In this document: piece by piece, positions 1 to 7,772 of the stretch
Layout of the letters: every line of letters begins with the position of its first letter
Numbering within the stretch: position 1 is the first letter of the stretch
Source of the DNA: an uncultured Flavobacteriales bacterium
GTDB lineage: Bacteria; Bacteroidota; Bacteroidia; Flavobacteriales_G; Salibacteraceae
Reading direction: 5' to 3'
NCBI GenBank assembly: GCA_905181855.1
Contig: CAJIZE010000031.1
Span: 1 to 38,004 of the forward strand
DNA: 38,004 nucleotides
The notes under the pieces: model-generated
What the model was told of the DNA's origin: nothing
The model's input: the letters and a program-made list of their open reading frames with translations, nothing else
The model's database searches: none
Position numbers and translations under genes: made by a program

Positions 1-1
1 A

Positions 2-253
2 TCAGGTAAAGCATCTGCTGCAGGTCATAAAGATGGTTTTGTAAAACTTATTTTTGATGCCAAATACGGAGAATTACTTGGAGGTCATATGATTGGTTAC
101 AATGTAACTGAAATGATTGCTGAAATAGTTTCTATTCGTAAGTTAGAAACTACTGGGCACGAAATCATTAAAACAATTCATCCTCATCCAACCATGAGTG
201 AAGCCATTATGGAGGCTGCAGCTGCAGCTTACGGTGAAGTAATTCATATTTAA
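2..253 (+). CDS. lpd: Dihydrolipoyl dehydrogenase, C-terminal part (5' end outside window)
   Basis: The open frame enters from the left edge and gives 83 residues before TAA. It matches the C-terminal dimerisation domain of dihydrolipoamide dehydrogenase, the FAD/NAD flavoprotein E3 of 2-oxoacid dehydrogenase complexes. The residues HPHPTMSE (about 59-66 of the visible part) are the conserved motif whose His and Glu form the catalytic base pair of this family, and the stretch GGHMIGYNVTEMI is the usual beta-strand/helix before it. The end AAAAAYGEVIHI is typical in length. A strong terminator follows 16 bases after the stop. Only the last sixth of the protein is visible, so a related pyridine nucleotide-disulphide oxidoreductase cannot be fully excluded. 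Confidence 0.9.
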   Translation, partial: SGKASAAGHKDGFVKLIFDAKYGELLGGHMIGYNVTEMIAEIVSIRKLETTGHEIIKTIHPHPTMSEAIMEAAAAAYGEVIHI

Positions 254-269
254 AATTTACATTTCAACT

Positions 270-305
270 AAAAACCCCTATTGTTAGCTAACAATAGGGG
301 TTTTT
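270..305. terminator. Bidirectional rho-independent terminator after lpd
   Basis: This is a perfect 36-base palindrome: 17-base arms (270-286 and 289-305) around GC, with A-tract at the left edge and five T at the right. It can fold as a GC-containing hairpin followed by U on either strand. It closes the lpd transcript. Confidence 0.9.
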
Positions 306-575
306 AGTTTCGGATATTTTATTTTGCACTCAACTAATATAGTAACGTATAAGATATGCGCGTACTTGTAGGGGTGATTTCAAAAACAGAAAAAGCTTTC
401 ATTATTGCTGATGACGAATTGTTTGATTCTATAAGGCTAGAAGACACAAGAATTGGTATTGGCTAAAAGTCAAATGAATTTCATCCGCTAAAACCTTTGT
501 ACTTTAAATCTTAGAAGCGAAACATTGTTGCCAACGCGGGTATTTAAATATTTGATATAACTAGTTGATAAATAA

Positions 576-668
576 TACCTTAAACATAAAATGGGTGTTT
601 CCGGTAAACGTGATATTATTAAAAAATATTCATATTCCAAATTGGTTGATGATATGAGGATTTTTTAA
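576..668 (+). pseudogene. Remnant of a GT4-type glycosyltransferase C-terminus
   Basis: The frame from 576 (after TAA at 573-575) to TAA at 666 reads YLKHKMGVSGKRDIIKKYSY and then SKLVDDMRIF. This has the layout of the last helices of GT-B family-4 glycosyltransferases, which usually end in a pattern like MG-x-x-GR-x-x-(6)-YSW-x-x-(3)-M. Only about 30 residues remain of a family that is normally 350-400 aa, and no frame upstream continues it. Similarity is judged by eye on a short stretch, so confidence is low, but a polysaccharide locus around it makes the reading reasonable. Confidence 0.35.
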
Positions 669-713
669 TAACAATTTTTTATCGAATCAATAAAACCTGC
701 CGCTTGAAATTGA

Positions 714-721
714 TAATTTTG
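714..721 (+). promoter_or_regulatory. Bacteroidota -7 promoter element (TAATTTTG) for the Wza-like gene
   Basis: TAATTTTG fits the Bacteroidota sigma-A element TAnnTTTG. It ends 17 bases before the ATG at 739. No clear TTTG -33 box is seen at the usual 19-21 base spacing. Confidence 0.5.
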
Positions 722-738
722 TAGTCTAATATCAATCT

Positions 739-1518
739 ATGAAATTAAAGCACCTCTTGTTCATTCTAATCGCTGCATCACTTTCTAGTTGCACTCTTCT
801 GAACCCAAGCATATTGTTCAGAACGAATCAAAATTACGAATTCGATATCCCACCTGATACAATTTCACCACAATATCGAATATCTCCAAACGATTTCATC
901 ACTTTTCAACTGTTTGCCAACGACGGTTTTAAAATTATTGATATGATGAGTAACTCAGCAGGATCAAACACATCTTCTCAAATGATGATGCAACGAGGTG
1001 GATTTAAATATTTAGTTATGCCTGATTCAATGGTGCGAATTCCAATCATTGGAAATCAAAAATTGGTTGGACTCACAATTCGGCAAGCAGAACTTTTTTT
1101 ACAAGAAAAATTCTCCGAGTTTTACAACGACCCATATGTGATGCTAGATGTAGTAAATCGACGGGTATTAATATTTAATGGTACTGATGGAATTGGGAAG
1201 GTAGTACCTCTTATAAATGAAAACACTTCATTAATTGAGGCTCTTGCATCAGCTGGTGGAGTAAGCCAAAATGGTAAAGCTTACAAAATAAAAATTATTA
1301 GAAATTTAAGAGATGGCATCGATCCTGAAGTATATGAGATTGATTTATCTACTATTGCTGGACTGGTTGATGCTGATATGGTTATGCAAGCTAATGACAT
1401 TATTTATGTTGAGCCAAGGCTGAATTTAACATCAGATATACTAAGAGAAATAACCCCGGTAATGGCGCTCATAGCAAATACCATTGTAATTATTGGCTAT
1501 CTCAACGCAACAAAATAA
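739..1518 (+). CDS. Polysaccharide export lipoprotein, Wza/SLBB type
   Basis: The 259-residue protein starts with a lipoprotein signal (MKLKHLLFILIAASLSSC; lipobox LSSC with Cys18). A polysaccharide export (PES) domain follows (QYRISPNDFITFQLFANDG, about 45-63), then a region with VMPDSMVRIPIIG-x-x-KLVGLTIRQAE, and an SLBB-like repeat (about 145-230). A hydrophobic segment near the end (ITPVMALIANTIVIIGYL) is common in Bacteroidota Wza-like proteins. In the family these form the outer-membrane export pore for capsule or exopolysaccharide, working with an inner-membrane Wzc/Wzz partner. Here the partner appears only as a remnant immediately downstream. A TAATTTTG element lies upstream. The gene itself shows no lesion; whether it still functions is unclear because neighbouring genes are broken. 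Confidence 0.88.
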   Translation: MKLKHLLFILIAASLSSCTLLNPSILFRTNQNYEFDIPPDTISPQYRISPNDFITFQLFANDGFKIIDMMSNSAGSNTSSQMMMQRGGFKYLVMPDSMVRIPIIGNQKLVGLTIRQAELFLQEKFSEFYNDPYVMLDVVNRRVLIFNGTDGIGKVVPLINENTSLIEALASAGGVSQNGKAYKIKIIRNLRDGIDPEVYEIDLSTIAGLVDADMVMQANDIIYVEPRLNLTSDILREITPVMALIANTIVIIGYLNATK

Positions 1519-1522
1519 GTAG

Positions 1523-1695
1523 ATGGTAAACGAAGACATATCTTCCAAAGAATATTTCAAAATTGACTGCGGTATTAAATGGGGTTGATATTCAAAACAA
1601 CATCTATTTACAAATATGTTTATGGATATACATATATGGCTACGGAAGGGGTTGTTATACCGATTAACTACAAAAGAAAAAAGGCTTTTCATTAA
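1523..1695 (+). pseudogene. Remnant of a Wzc/Wzz-type polysaccharide copolymerase N-terminus
   Basis: Four bases after the Wza-like stop an ATG opens MVNEDISSKEYFKIDCGIKWG and stops at TGA. In the next frame the text continues as GLIFKTTSIYKYVYGYTYMA, and then TEGVVIPINYKRKKAFH before TAA at 1693. The two pieces joined resemble the start of Bacteroidota Wzc-like chain-length/tyrosine-kinase proteins (acidic start, KEY-x-K, KW, first membrane helix, then Y-x-AT). Those proteins are normally about 750-800 aa and sit directly after the Wza gene. The match is short and by eye; it may be chance, but order and spacing fit. Confidence 0.4.
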
Positions 1696-1714
1696 GAAAT
1701 ATATTTGATAAATA

Positions 1715-2260
1715 ATGGAGTTAATTAAAAAAGTTTTTGATGCCGTTTTAGTAATTCAACCTGCTGCTTTCGAGGACCATCGTGGATATTTTTTTGAATC
1801 TTATTCTGAGGAAAAGCTTGCAAAAATTGGTTTAAATGAAAAATTTACACAAGACAACGAATCCCTTTCAACTCAAAAGGGCGTTTTAAGGGGGCTACAT
1901 TTTCAAACCCCCCCTTACGCTCAAGGCAAATTGGTGAGAGTTACCAAAGGAGCAGTTTATGACGTTGTATTAGACATACGAACCAACTCTGAATCTTATG
2001 GTCAACACTTTGGTTACGAGCTGAACGAAACTAATAAAACTATGATTTATATACCACCTGGTTTTGCTCATGGCTTTGTAACGCTTCAAGAAAACACTAT
2101 TTTTAACTACAAATGCACCAACAACTACAATAAAACTTCTGAAGGAGGAATTATATGGGATGATCCCACTCTAAATATCGATTGGCAAGTCGAAATCCCC
2201 ATATTATCAGATAAGGATAAGACGAACGAACCTTTTGACTCTTTCAAAAGTTTGTTTTAA
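1715..2260 (+). CDS. rfbC: dTDP-4-dehydrorhamnose 3,5-epimerase family protein (RmlC)
   Basis: At 181 aa the protein has the full family length. It carries the cupin fold signatures of RmlC: FEDHRGYFFESY near residue 20, QDNESLSTQKGVLRGLHFQ (about 46-64, with the catalytic His of RGLHFQ), VTKGAVYDVVLDIR (about 76-89), IPPGFAHGFVTL (about 112-123) and the NYKCTNNY segment with the catalytic Tyr region. The family epimerises C3 and C5 of dTDP-4-keto-6-deoxyglucose in dTDP-rhamnose synthesis. The partner genes rfbA, rfbB and rfbD are absent from the window, and the flanking genes are remnants, so this is either an orphan survivor or supplies another dTDP sugar. The ATG at 1715 gives the normal family N-terminus. 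No lesion is seen. Confidence 0.92.
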   Translation: MELIKKVFDAVLVIQPAAFEDHRGYFFESYSEEKLAKIGLNEKFTQDNESLSTQKGVLRGLHFQTPPYAQGKLVRVTKGAVYDVVLDIRTNSESYGQHFGYELNETNKTMIYIPPGFAHGFVTLQENTIFNYKCTNNYNKTSEGGIIWDDPTLNIDWQVEIPILSDKDKTNEPFDSFKSLF

Positions 2261-2301
2261 CGTAACGTTCAAGGTAATTATGCGTATGCCGAATCAAAAC
2301 C

Positions 2302-3022
2302 ATGCCGCTCATTCTTAAGTATCTTTTACTTTTTTCCTTATCGTTCTTACTTTCTGTTTTATTAAATAGCATGCTACTAAAGTTTTCAAAAAACGAGGTA
2401 AAAGAAATACTAGCGATTTCTTAATTCGCTGGGCAAATGAATAGAAACCATCTTTAAGTGGAATTTTATTTTACTTCGTTTTTCTCATAAGTTACTCAAC
2501 TTATACGATTTTTTTCCGATCAAGTTCCTGGTAAAGTTAATTCCCGAAACCTTGGTTTGTTGATGTACTTTGGCTTAGCCATTTTTATGGACTTATCAGA
2601 TAGCGCATACAATACGGAACTAATATTAAAACTTTCTGTTCAAGTTAGATGCGGCTTAATCTTAATATCTTCAGGTACTTTTATTACATTGTCACAATCC
2701 ATGAGTGTATACTATTTATTTACAGTTTTTTGGGTAGTTACAGTAATGAATTCAATCAATATGTTAGACAATATGGATGGAATAGTAACTTCGGTGATAA
2801 TAAAAAGACTAAGAAGAGGGTAATTTCCTTTTGTTGGAGGTAAGGATCACCGCCCGCCATCTTTCTTATCATGGTTTTTTAGACCGAAAAGAAGCAATGG
2901 TTATGATAGGACTAAGCACAATATAAATGTCCATTATTTTGTTAACAGTAAAGTTTGTTGAAAGTTGGAACTTATGGTATGCATTTGGTATATTTTCTTA
3001 TCTAATTTTGAATTTGATCTAG
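2302..3022 (+). pseudogene. Frame-broken MraY/WecA-family polyprenyl-phosphate glycosyl-1-phosphate transferase
   Basis: Pieces of one membrane protein can be read across changing frames. From ATG 2302: MPLILKYLLLFSLSFLLSVL and then a stop. In another frame: LIRWANE, stop, KPSLSGILFYFVFLISYSTY. From about 2557: LGLLMYFGLAIFMDLSDSAYNTE, then VMNSINMLDNMDGI (about 2740-2785). Near 2840: KDH and, in a shifted frame, RHLSYHGFLDRKEAMVMIGL. These match in order the conserved parts of WecA/MraY-like enzymes: the S/KPS-x-GG loop, the DD-x-x-NT-x-P loop, N-x-x-N-x-(L/I)D-x-x-DG and the cytoplasmic H-R-L loop. At least two frame changes and two stops are present, and the second Asp of the DD pair is Ser (LSDSAYNTE). 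The family transfers sugar-1-phosphate to undecaprenyl phosphate, starting polysaccharide repeat units. Confidence 0.8.
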
Positions 3023-3082
3023 ATTATAGAATTATTCGTGTTCATAAAATGCACGATATTGTACATCATGTTAATACTACTA

Positions 3083-4057
3083 ATGAAAAACCTGAAATTA
3101 TCAAAAAGGAATATCAAAACTAACCTTCCTATTTATTTGATATTGATAATTGCAGGCATAGGGATTGCCGAAATTTTCACTTTCTCTACCAACGAAACAA
3201 AAGAAGACCAAAGCTACCAAGATCAATTTAATGCCAACTACAAAGTTTACTCCCTAAACCTACCTGAAAATGCAACTTTTGCTGAGGAAGAAATACCTTT
3301 AGGTTTAGTCGATGTTCAAGAAAAATTAGATCGTGAATTACACATAAATACTTATTGGCAATCAAATACGCTTCTTTATTTAAAAAAATCTAATAAATGG
3401 TTTTCACAAATTGAACCTATATTGGAAGAAGAGCAAATACCAAATGATTTTAAATATTTAGCTCTAATAGAAAGTGGCTTAGCAAACATCTCATCTCCAG
3501 CGGGTGCTTCAGGGTTTTGGCAAATAATGAAAGCCACTGGAAGAGAGAGGGGACTTGAGATAAACTCTGATATTGATGAAAGGTATCATCTTAAAAAAGC
3601 AACCAAAATTGCTTGTGCTTATCTTAAAGAAGCTAAAGAAAAATTTGGATCTTGGTCTTTAGCGGCTGCTTCTTACAATATGGGAATGAGTGGTCTAAAA
3701 CAACAATTAAATAAACAACAGGTAAACAACTATTTTGACTTACTGCTAAATGAAGAAACTGGACGATATGTTTACCGTATAATAGCTGCCAAAGAAATTC
3801 TATCAAACCCAAATCAATATGGATTTAAATACCGGGAAAAAGACCTCTATAAACAAGTTGAAACCTATGATATAGCTATCGATACAACAATTAATAATCT
3901 TTCAAATTTCTCGAAGTCAAACAATATAAACTACAAAGTATTGAAAATGTTCAACCCATGGTTAAGAACAAATAGACTTCCTAACAGTAGTAGAAGAACT
4001 TACGAAATAACGCTTCCAAAAAAAGAGTTTTTACCTTTATTTATTACGCAAGAATAA
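3083..4057 (+). CDS. Lytic murein transglycosylase, MltD-like (GH23)
   Basis: The enzyme cleaves peptidoglycan glycan chains with formation of 1,6-anhydro ends. The lysozyme-like domain contains ALIESGLAN (catalytic Glu, about residue 130 from this start), SSPAGASGFWQIMKATGRERG and WSLAAASYNMGMSGL, the three standard GH23 motifs. The N-terminus is a basic stretch followed by one hydrophobic segment (LPIYLILIIAGIGIAEIF), a signal anchor. ATGs at 3038, 3068 and 3083 are all in frame; 3083 (MKNLKLSKRN) was chosen because it gives the usual short basic n-region, whereas the longer forms add a second hydrophobic piece lying in pseudogene sequence. At 324 aa it lacks visible LysM repeats at the C-terminus, which full MltD has. 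The gene follows the pseudogene region and precedes uvrA by about 60 bases. Confidence 0.85.
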   Translation: MKNLKLSKRNIKTNLPIYLILIIAGIGIAEIFTFSTNETKEDQSYQDQFNANYKVYSLNLPENATFAEEEIPLGLVDVQEKLDRELHINTYWQSNTLLYLKKSNKWFSQIEPILEEEQIPNDFKYLALIESGLANISSPAGASGFWQIMKATGRERGLEINSDIDERYHLKKATKIACAYLKEAKEKFGSWSLAAASYNMGMSGLKQQLNKQQVNNYFDLLLNEETGRYVYRIIAAKEILSNPNQYGFKYREKDLYKQVETYDIAIDTTINNLSNFSKSNNINYKVLKMFNPWLRTNRLPNSSRRTYEITLPKKEFLPLFITQE

Positions 4058-4094
4058 ATAACTGATTTAAAACTTTTTTCATCCTTCTTAATCT

Positions 4095-4102
4095 TAATTT
4101 TG
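4095..4102 (+). promoter_or_regulatory. Bacteroidota -7 promoter element (TAATTTTG) for uvrA
   Basis: TAATTTTG ends 19 bases before the uvrA ATG at 4122, in the gap after the transglycosylase gene. A T-rich block (4074-4079) sits where a -33 box would be, but it is not a clean TTTG. Confidence 0.55.
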
Positions 4103-4121
4103 CAGACTCATTTTTTTACCG

Positions 4122-6968
4122 ATGTCTGATAAAACTCATTATGTGTTCGAGGAAGAAAAGCTTTGTGTTTATGGAGCCCGTACGCATAATTTAAAAGATA
4201 TTAACCTAGAGATTAACCGAGGCGAGCTAGTTGTTTTTACAGGCCCTAGTGGCAGTGGTAAGTCATCACTAGCCTTCGATACGATTTTTGCTGAAGGCCA
4301 AAGACGCTACATTGAAAGTTTCTCTGCTTATGCTCGCCAATTTATGGGAAATCTTGAAAGGCCAGATGTTGACAAAATAAGTGGATTAAGCCCAGTAATT
4401 AGTATTGAGCAAAAATCGGTTAACAAAAGCCCAAGATCAACCGTTGGAACAATAACTGAAATATATGATTTTATGCGGTTGCTTTTTGCACGAGCATCAG
4501 ATGCATTCTCTTATGTTACCGGCGAGGCAATGGTTAAATATTCTGATAAACAAATCAAAAAATTAATCATTAAAAACTACGACCAGAAAAGAATTCTAGT
4601 TCTGGCACCTATAGTTAGAGGGAGGAAAGGACATTATCGTGAACTATTTCAATCTATTAGGAAACAGGGCTTCTTAAAAGTTAGAGTTGACGGTGAAATT
4701 CGAGAGATTGTTTCAAGAATGCAACTGGACAGGTATAAGATCCATGATGTTGAAATTGTTGTGGACCGAATTAAAGTTGATGAAAGTCAAGATAAAAGAA
4801 TTATTGAAGCTTTAAATATTGGAATGAAACACGGAAAAGGATCAATAATGGTTCTTGACCACGAAACAGATAAAACTAATTTTTTTAGTAGAAACTTAAT
4901 GTGTCCTACTTCAGGTGTATCTTATGATGAGCCTGCGCCAAATATGTTTTCGTTTAACTCACCTTACGGAGCATGCCCTACCTGTAATGGTTTAGGATCG
5001 GAATCAGAAATTGATTTAAACAAAGTTATTCCTAACAAGGAACTGTCCATTAAAAAAGGTGGGATTGTAGCGCTTGGCCCTTATAAAAATAATTGGATTT
5101 TCAAACAAATTGAAGCCATTGGAAACAAACACAACTTTAAACTTACAACACCACTTAAAGAATTTTCTGATCAAGCAATTCATGATCTATTTTACGGTAC
5201 CGAAGATGAAATATCAATAAAAAGTGAATTGGCTGGAGTAACCAAAACGTACAATGTAAAGTTTGAAGGTATTGTTAATGTTATCATCAAGCAGTTTGAA
5301 GAAAACCCTACCGCTTCAATAAAAAGATGGGCTGAAGGGTTCATGAACAAAGTTCATTGTAAAACTTGCGATGGCACACGATTAAAAAAAGAATCTTTAA
5401 ATTTTAAAATCGACAATAAAAACATTTCAGAATTAGCTGAGTTGGACATTGTTGATTTGCTTGAATGGTTTAGCGATCTTGAAACCCGTTTATCCGAAAA
5501 GCAAAACATTATTGCGCGCGATGTACTTAAAGAAATCAGAAATAGAATTGGATTTTTATTGGATGTTGGCTTAGATTATTTGACTTTAAACAGATCGGCA
5601 AAAACACTTTCTGGAGGTGAAGCACAAAGGATAAGGCTTGCAACTCAAATTGGATCAAAATTAGTTGGTGTACTCTATATCTTAGATGAACCAAGTATTG
5701 GGCTTCATCAAAGAGATAATCAAAGATTGATTAGCGCCCTTAAAGATTTAAGGGATATTGGGAATTCAGTTCTTGTTGTTGAACACGATAAAGATATGAT
5801 TTTAGCAGCAGATTGCGTTGTTGATATTGGTCCCTTAGCAGGTGAACACGGTGGAAATATCGTGGCTGTTTCAAAACCAGAAGACCTGATTAAGCAGGAT
5901 ACGCTTACCTCAAATTATATAACAGGTAAAAAAAGCATTCCTATCCCCACTGTAAGACGAGAAGGAAATGGATTATCAATAAAGTTAACTGGAGCTTCAG
6001 GGAATAACCTGCAGAATGTGACTGCTGAATTTCCTTTAGGTAAATTCATTTGTGTTACTGGTGTTTCAGGGTCAGGAAAATCTTCATTGATTAATGAAAC
6101 TTTATACCCTATTCTTAACCAACACATTTATGGTTCAAAGAAACGTCCTTTAGCATACAAGAAAATTATAGGATTAAACGATGTTGATAAAGTAATTGAG
6201 ATTGACCAAGCACCTATTGGACGAACACCAAGATCAAACCCTGCAACTTATACTGGGGTTTTTACCGATATTAGAATGTTGTTTTCGGCATTAGCGGAAT
6301 CAAATATAAGAGGCTACAAACCTGGTCGTTTTTCTTTCAATGTAAAAGGCGGTAGATGCGAAACCTGTAAAGGCGGAGGCATGAAAGTTATCGAAATGAA
6401 CTTTTTACCTGATGTTTTGGTCGAATGTGAATCATGTCAAGGTAAACGGTACAACCGCGAAACACTTGAGGTAAGGTATAAAGGTAAATCAATTAGCGAT
6501 GTACTTGAAATGACAGTTAAAGAAGCCGTAGATTTCTTTGATAAGGTTCCTTACATTTTAAATAGAATAAAGACGCTTGATGATGTTGGGCTTGGTTATA
6601 TAAAATTAGGTCAATCGTCAACTACTCTGTCAGGTGGCGAGGCTCAAAGGGTGAAATTAGCAACTGAATTATCAAAGCGAGATACAGGAAACACTTTCTA
6701 TATTTTAGATGAACCTACTACGGGACTACACTTTGAAGACATAAGAATTCTGCTTGAAGTACTTAATTTATTAGTAGAACACGGCAACACAGTGTTGGTA
6801 ATTGAACACAACATGGACATTATAAAAGTTGCCGATCACATCATTGATATGGGCCCTGAAGGGGGGAAAGGTGGCGGAAAACTATTAGTTAAAGGAACAC
6901 CAGAGCAAGTAGCAAAAAATAGATCTAGCCATACTGCCAAATTTTTAAAGTTAGAGCTAAATATCTAA
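4122..6968 (+). CDS. uvrA: Excinuclease ABC subunit A
   Basis: This is the DNA damage sensor of nucleotide excision repair, an ABC-type ATPase dimer that loads UvrB at lesions. At 948 aa it has the family's full length. Walker A of the first half is GPSGSGKSS (41-49) and of the second half GVSGSGKSS (about 647-655). ABC signatures LSGGEAQR occur in both halves. Zinc-binding Cys pairs are visible: CPTCNG (about 285) with CKTCDG (about 416), and CETCKGGG (about 746) with CESCQG (about 770). The motif IEQKSVNKSPRSTVGT is characteristic of UvrA. The gene has its own TAnnTTTG element and its 3' end overlaps the convergent exonuclease III gene by 12 bases, so two repair genes face each other. Confidence 0.98.
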   Translation: MSDKTHYVFEEEKLCVYGARTHNLKDINLEINRGELVVFTGPSGSGKSSLAFDTIFAEGQRRYIESFSAYARQFMGNLERPDVDKISGLSPVISIEQKSVNKSPRSTVGTITEIYDFMRLLFARASDAFSYVTGEAMVKYSDKQIKKLIIKNYDQKRILVLAPIVRGRKGHYRELFQSIRKQGFLKVRVDGEIREIVSRMQLDRYKIHDVEIVVDRIKVDESQDKRIIEALNIGMKHGKGSIMVLDHETDKTNFFSRNLMCPTSGVSYDEPAPNMFSFNSPYGACPTCNGLGSESEIDLNKVIPNKELSIKKGGIVALGPYKNNWIFKQIEAIGNKHNFKLTTPLKEFSDQAIHDLFYGTEDEISIKSELAGVTKTYNVKFEGIVNVIIKQFEENPTASIKRWAEGFMNKVHCKTCDGTRLKKESLNFKIDNKNISELAELDIVDLLEWFSDLETRLSEKQNIIARDVLKEIRNRIGFLLDVGLDYLTLNRSAKTLSGGEAQRIRLATQIGSKLVGVLYILDEPSIGLHQRDNQRLISALKDLRDIGNSVLVVEHDKDMILAADCVVDIGPLAGEHGGNIVAVSKPEDLIKQDTLTSNYITGKKSIPIPTVRREGNGLSIKLTGASGNNLQNVTAEFPLGKFICVTGVSGSGKSSLINETLYPILNQHIYGSKKRPLAYKKIIGLNDVDKVIEIDQAPIGRTPRSNPATYTGVFTDIRMLFSALAESNIRGYKPGRFSFNVKGGRCETCKGGGMKVIEMNFLPDVLVECESCQGKRYNRETLEVRYKGKSISDVLEMTVKEAVDFFDKVPYILNRIKTLDDVGLGYIKLGQSSTTLSGGEAQRVKLATELSKRDTGNTFYILDEPTTGLHFEDIRILLEVLNLLVEHGNTVLVIEHNMDIIKVADHIIDMGPEGGKGGGKLLVKGTPEQVAKNRSSHTAKFLKLELNI

Positions 6969-7721
6969 CTCAATCCCTACTGGGCAATGATCACTACCAT
7001 GAATGTTTGGTAAAACAAAAGCGCTCTTTACTTTTGGAAACAAAGCTTCCGAAACTAAAACGTAATCTAATCTCCATCCTACATTTCTTTCTCTTGCGCC
7101 ACCTCTAAAACTCCACCAACTGTATTGAATTGTATTAGGATGTAGCTCACGGAATGTATCTTTAAATCCGTTTGATAAAATTAGAGACAGACCATCAATT
7201 TCGGTTTGAGTATAACCTGCAGTTCTGTTATAATTTGGTTGTGGTCGAGCTAAATCAATTTCTTGATGTGCAACATTAAAATCACCAAGAACAACTAATG
7301 GTTTTGTTTTTTCGAGGTTTTTTAAGAACCCAAGAAAAGCGGCATCCCAAGTTTCTCGATATGGCAGTTTTATTAACCCATTTCCAGAATTTGGAACATA
7401 AACATTTACCACATAAAAGTCCTTGTACTCAGTAGTAAGCACTCTACCCTGCTGATCATGTTCTTCTATTCCTAATCCTTGTTTTATACATAAAGGAGTT
7501 GTGATGGAAATATTAGCTGTACCAGAATACCCTTTTTTTACTGCTGAAAATGAGCACAAATGGTGTTTAGATAAATCTTGTAGAGCTTCTTCAACTTGCT
7601 CGTCCTGGGCTTTTGTTTCTTGCAAACAAAGAACATCGGGTTCCATTTCATTAAATCGGTCAACCAAGCCTTTTTTCACTGTTGCTCTAACTCCGTTTAC
7701 GTTCCACGATATTATTTTCAT
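6957..7721 (-). CDS. xth: Exodeoxyribonuclease III / AP endonuclease (ExoA type)
   Basis: The 254-residue protein belongs to the exonuclease-endonuclease-phosphatase fold and acts in base excision repair on abasic sites and 3' ends. Family motifs are in order: MKIISWNVNGVRA (1-13, metal-site Asn), LCLQETKAQ (Glu35, metal ligand), VVNVYVPNSG, VVLGDFNVAHQEIDLARP (Asp/Asn catalytic), GWRLDYVLVS and GSDHCPVGIEL (Asp-His pair). The Cys in SDHCPV is normal for the family. The start is the only sensible one since MKIISWNVNG is the canonical N-terminus. No TAnnTTTG element lies directly before the ATG. It is convergent with uvrA. Confidence 0.97.
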   Translation of the reverse strand: MKIISWNVNGVRATVKKGLVDRFNEMEPDVLCLQETKAQDEQVEEALQDLSKHHLCSFSAVKKGYSGTANISITTPLCIKQGLGIEEHDQQGRVLTTEYKDFYVVNVYVPNSGNGLIKLPYRETWDAAFLGFLKNLEKTKPLVVLGDFNVAHQEIDLARPQPNYNRTAGYTQTEIDGLSLILSNGFKDTFRELHPNTIQYSWWSFRGGARERNVGWRLDYVLVSEALFPKVKSAFVLPNIHGSDHCPVGIELDI

Positions 7722-7772
7722 CCTATCAATTTTTGCTAATTTATAAACCTTAACGATTAATTATCTACTTTT

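Larger units (their letters stand above)
306..738. other. 433-base stretch without an intact gene; degraded coding remnants
   Basis: No full gene is visible. A 36-residue ORF (356-466, starting MRVLVGVISKTEKAF) is too short and is not recognised; its residue content looks protein-like. Further on, 576-668 reads as the tail of a family-4 glycosyltransferase (separate entry). The rest is AT-rich. The position, just before polysaccharide export genes, suggests this is what remains of deleted glycosyltransferase or sugar-transferase genes. This is inference from short matches. Confidence 0.4.

Noticed and set aside
1441-1692. 83-codon minus-strand ORF after the Wza-like gene
   Set aside because: It is antisense to the end of an intact gene and the Wzc-like stub, and has no recognisable features.
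2649-2843. 64-codon ORF overlapping the WecA-like pseudogene
   Set aside because: The frame carries none of the family loops; the NSINMLDNMDG text is in the other frame.
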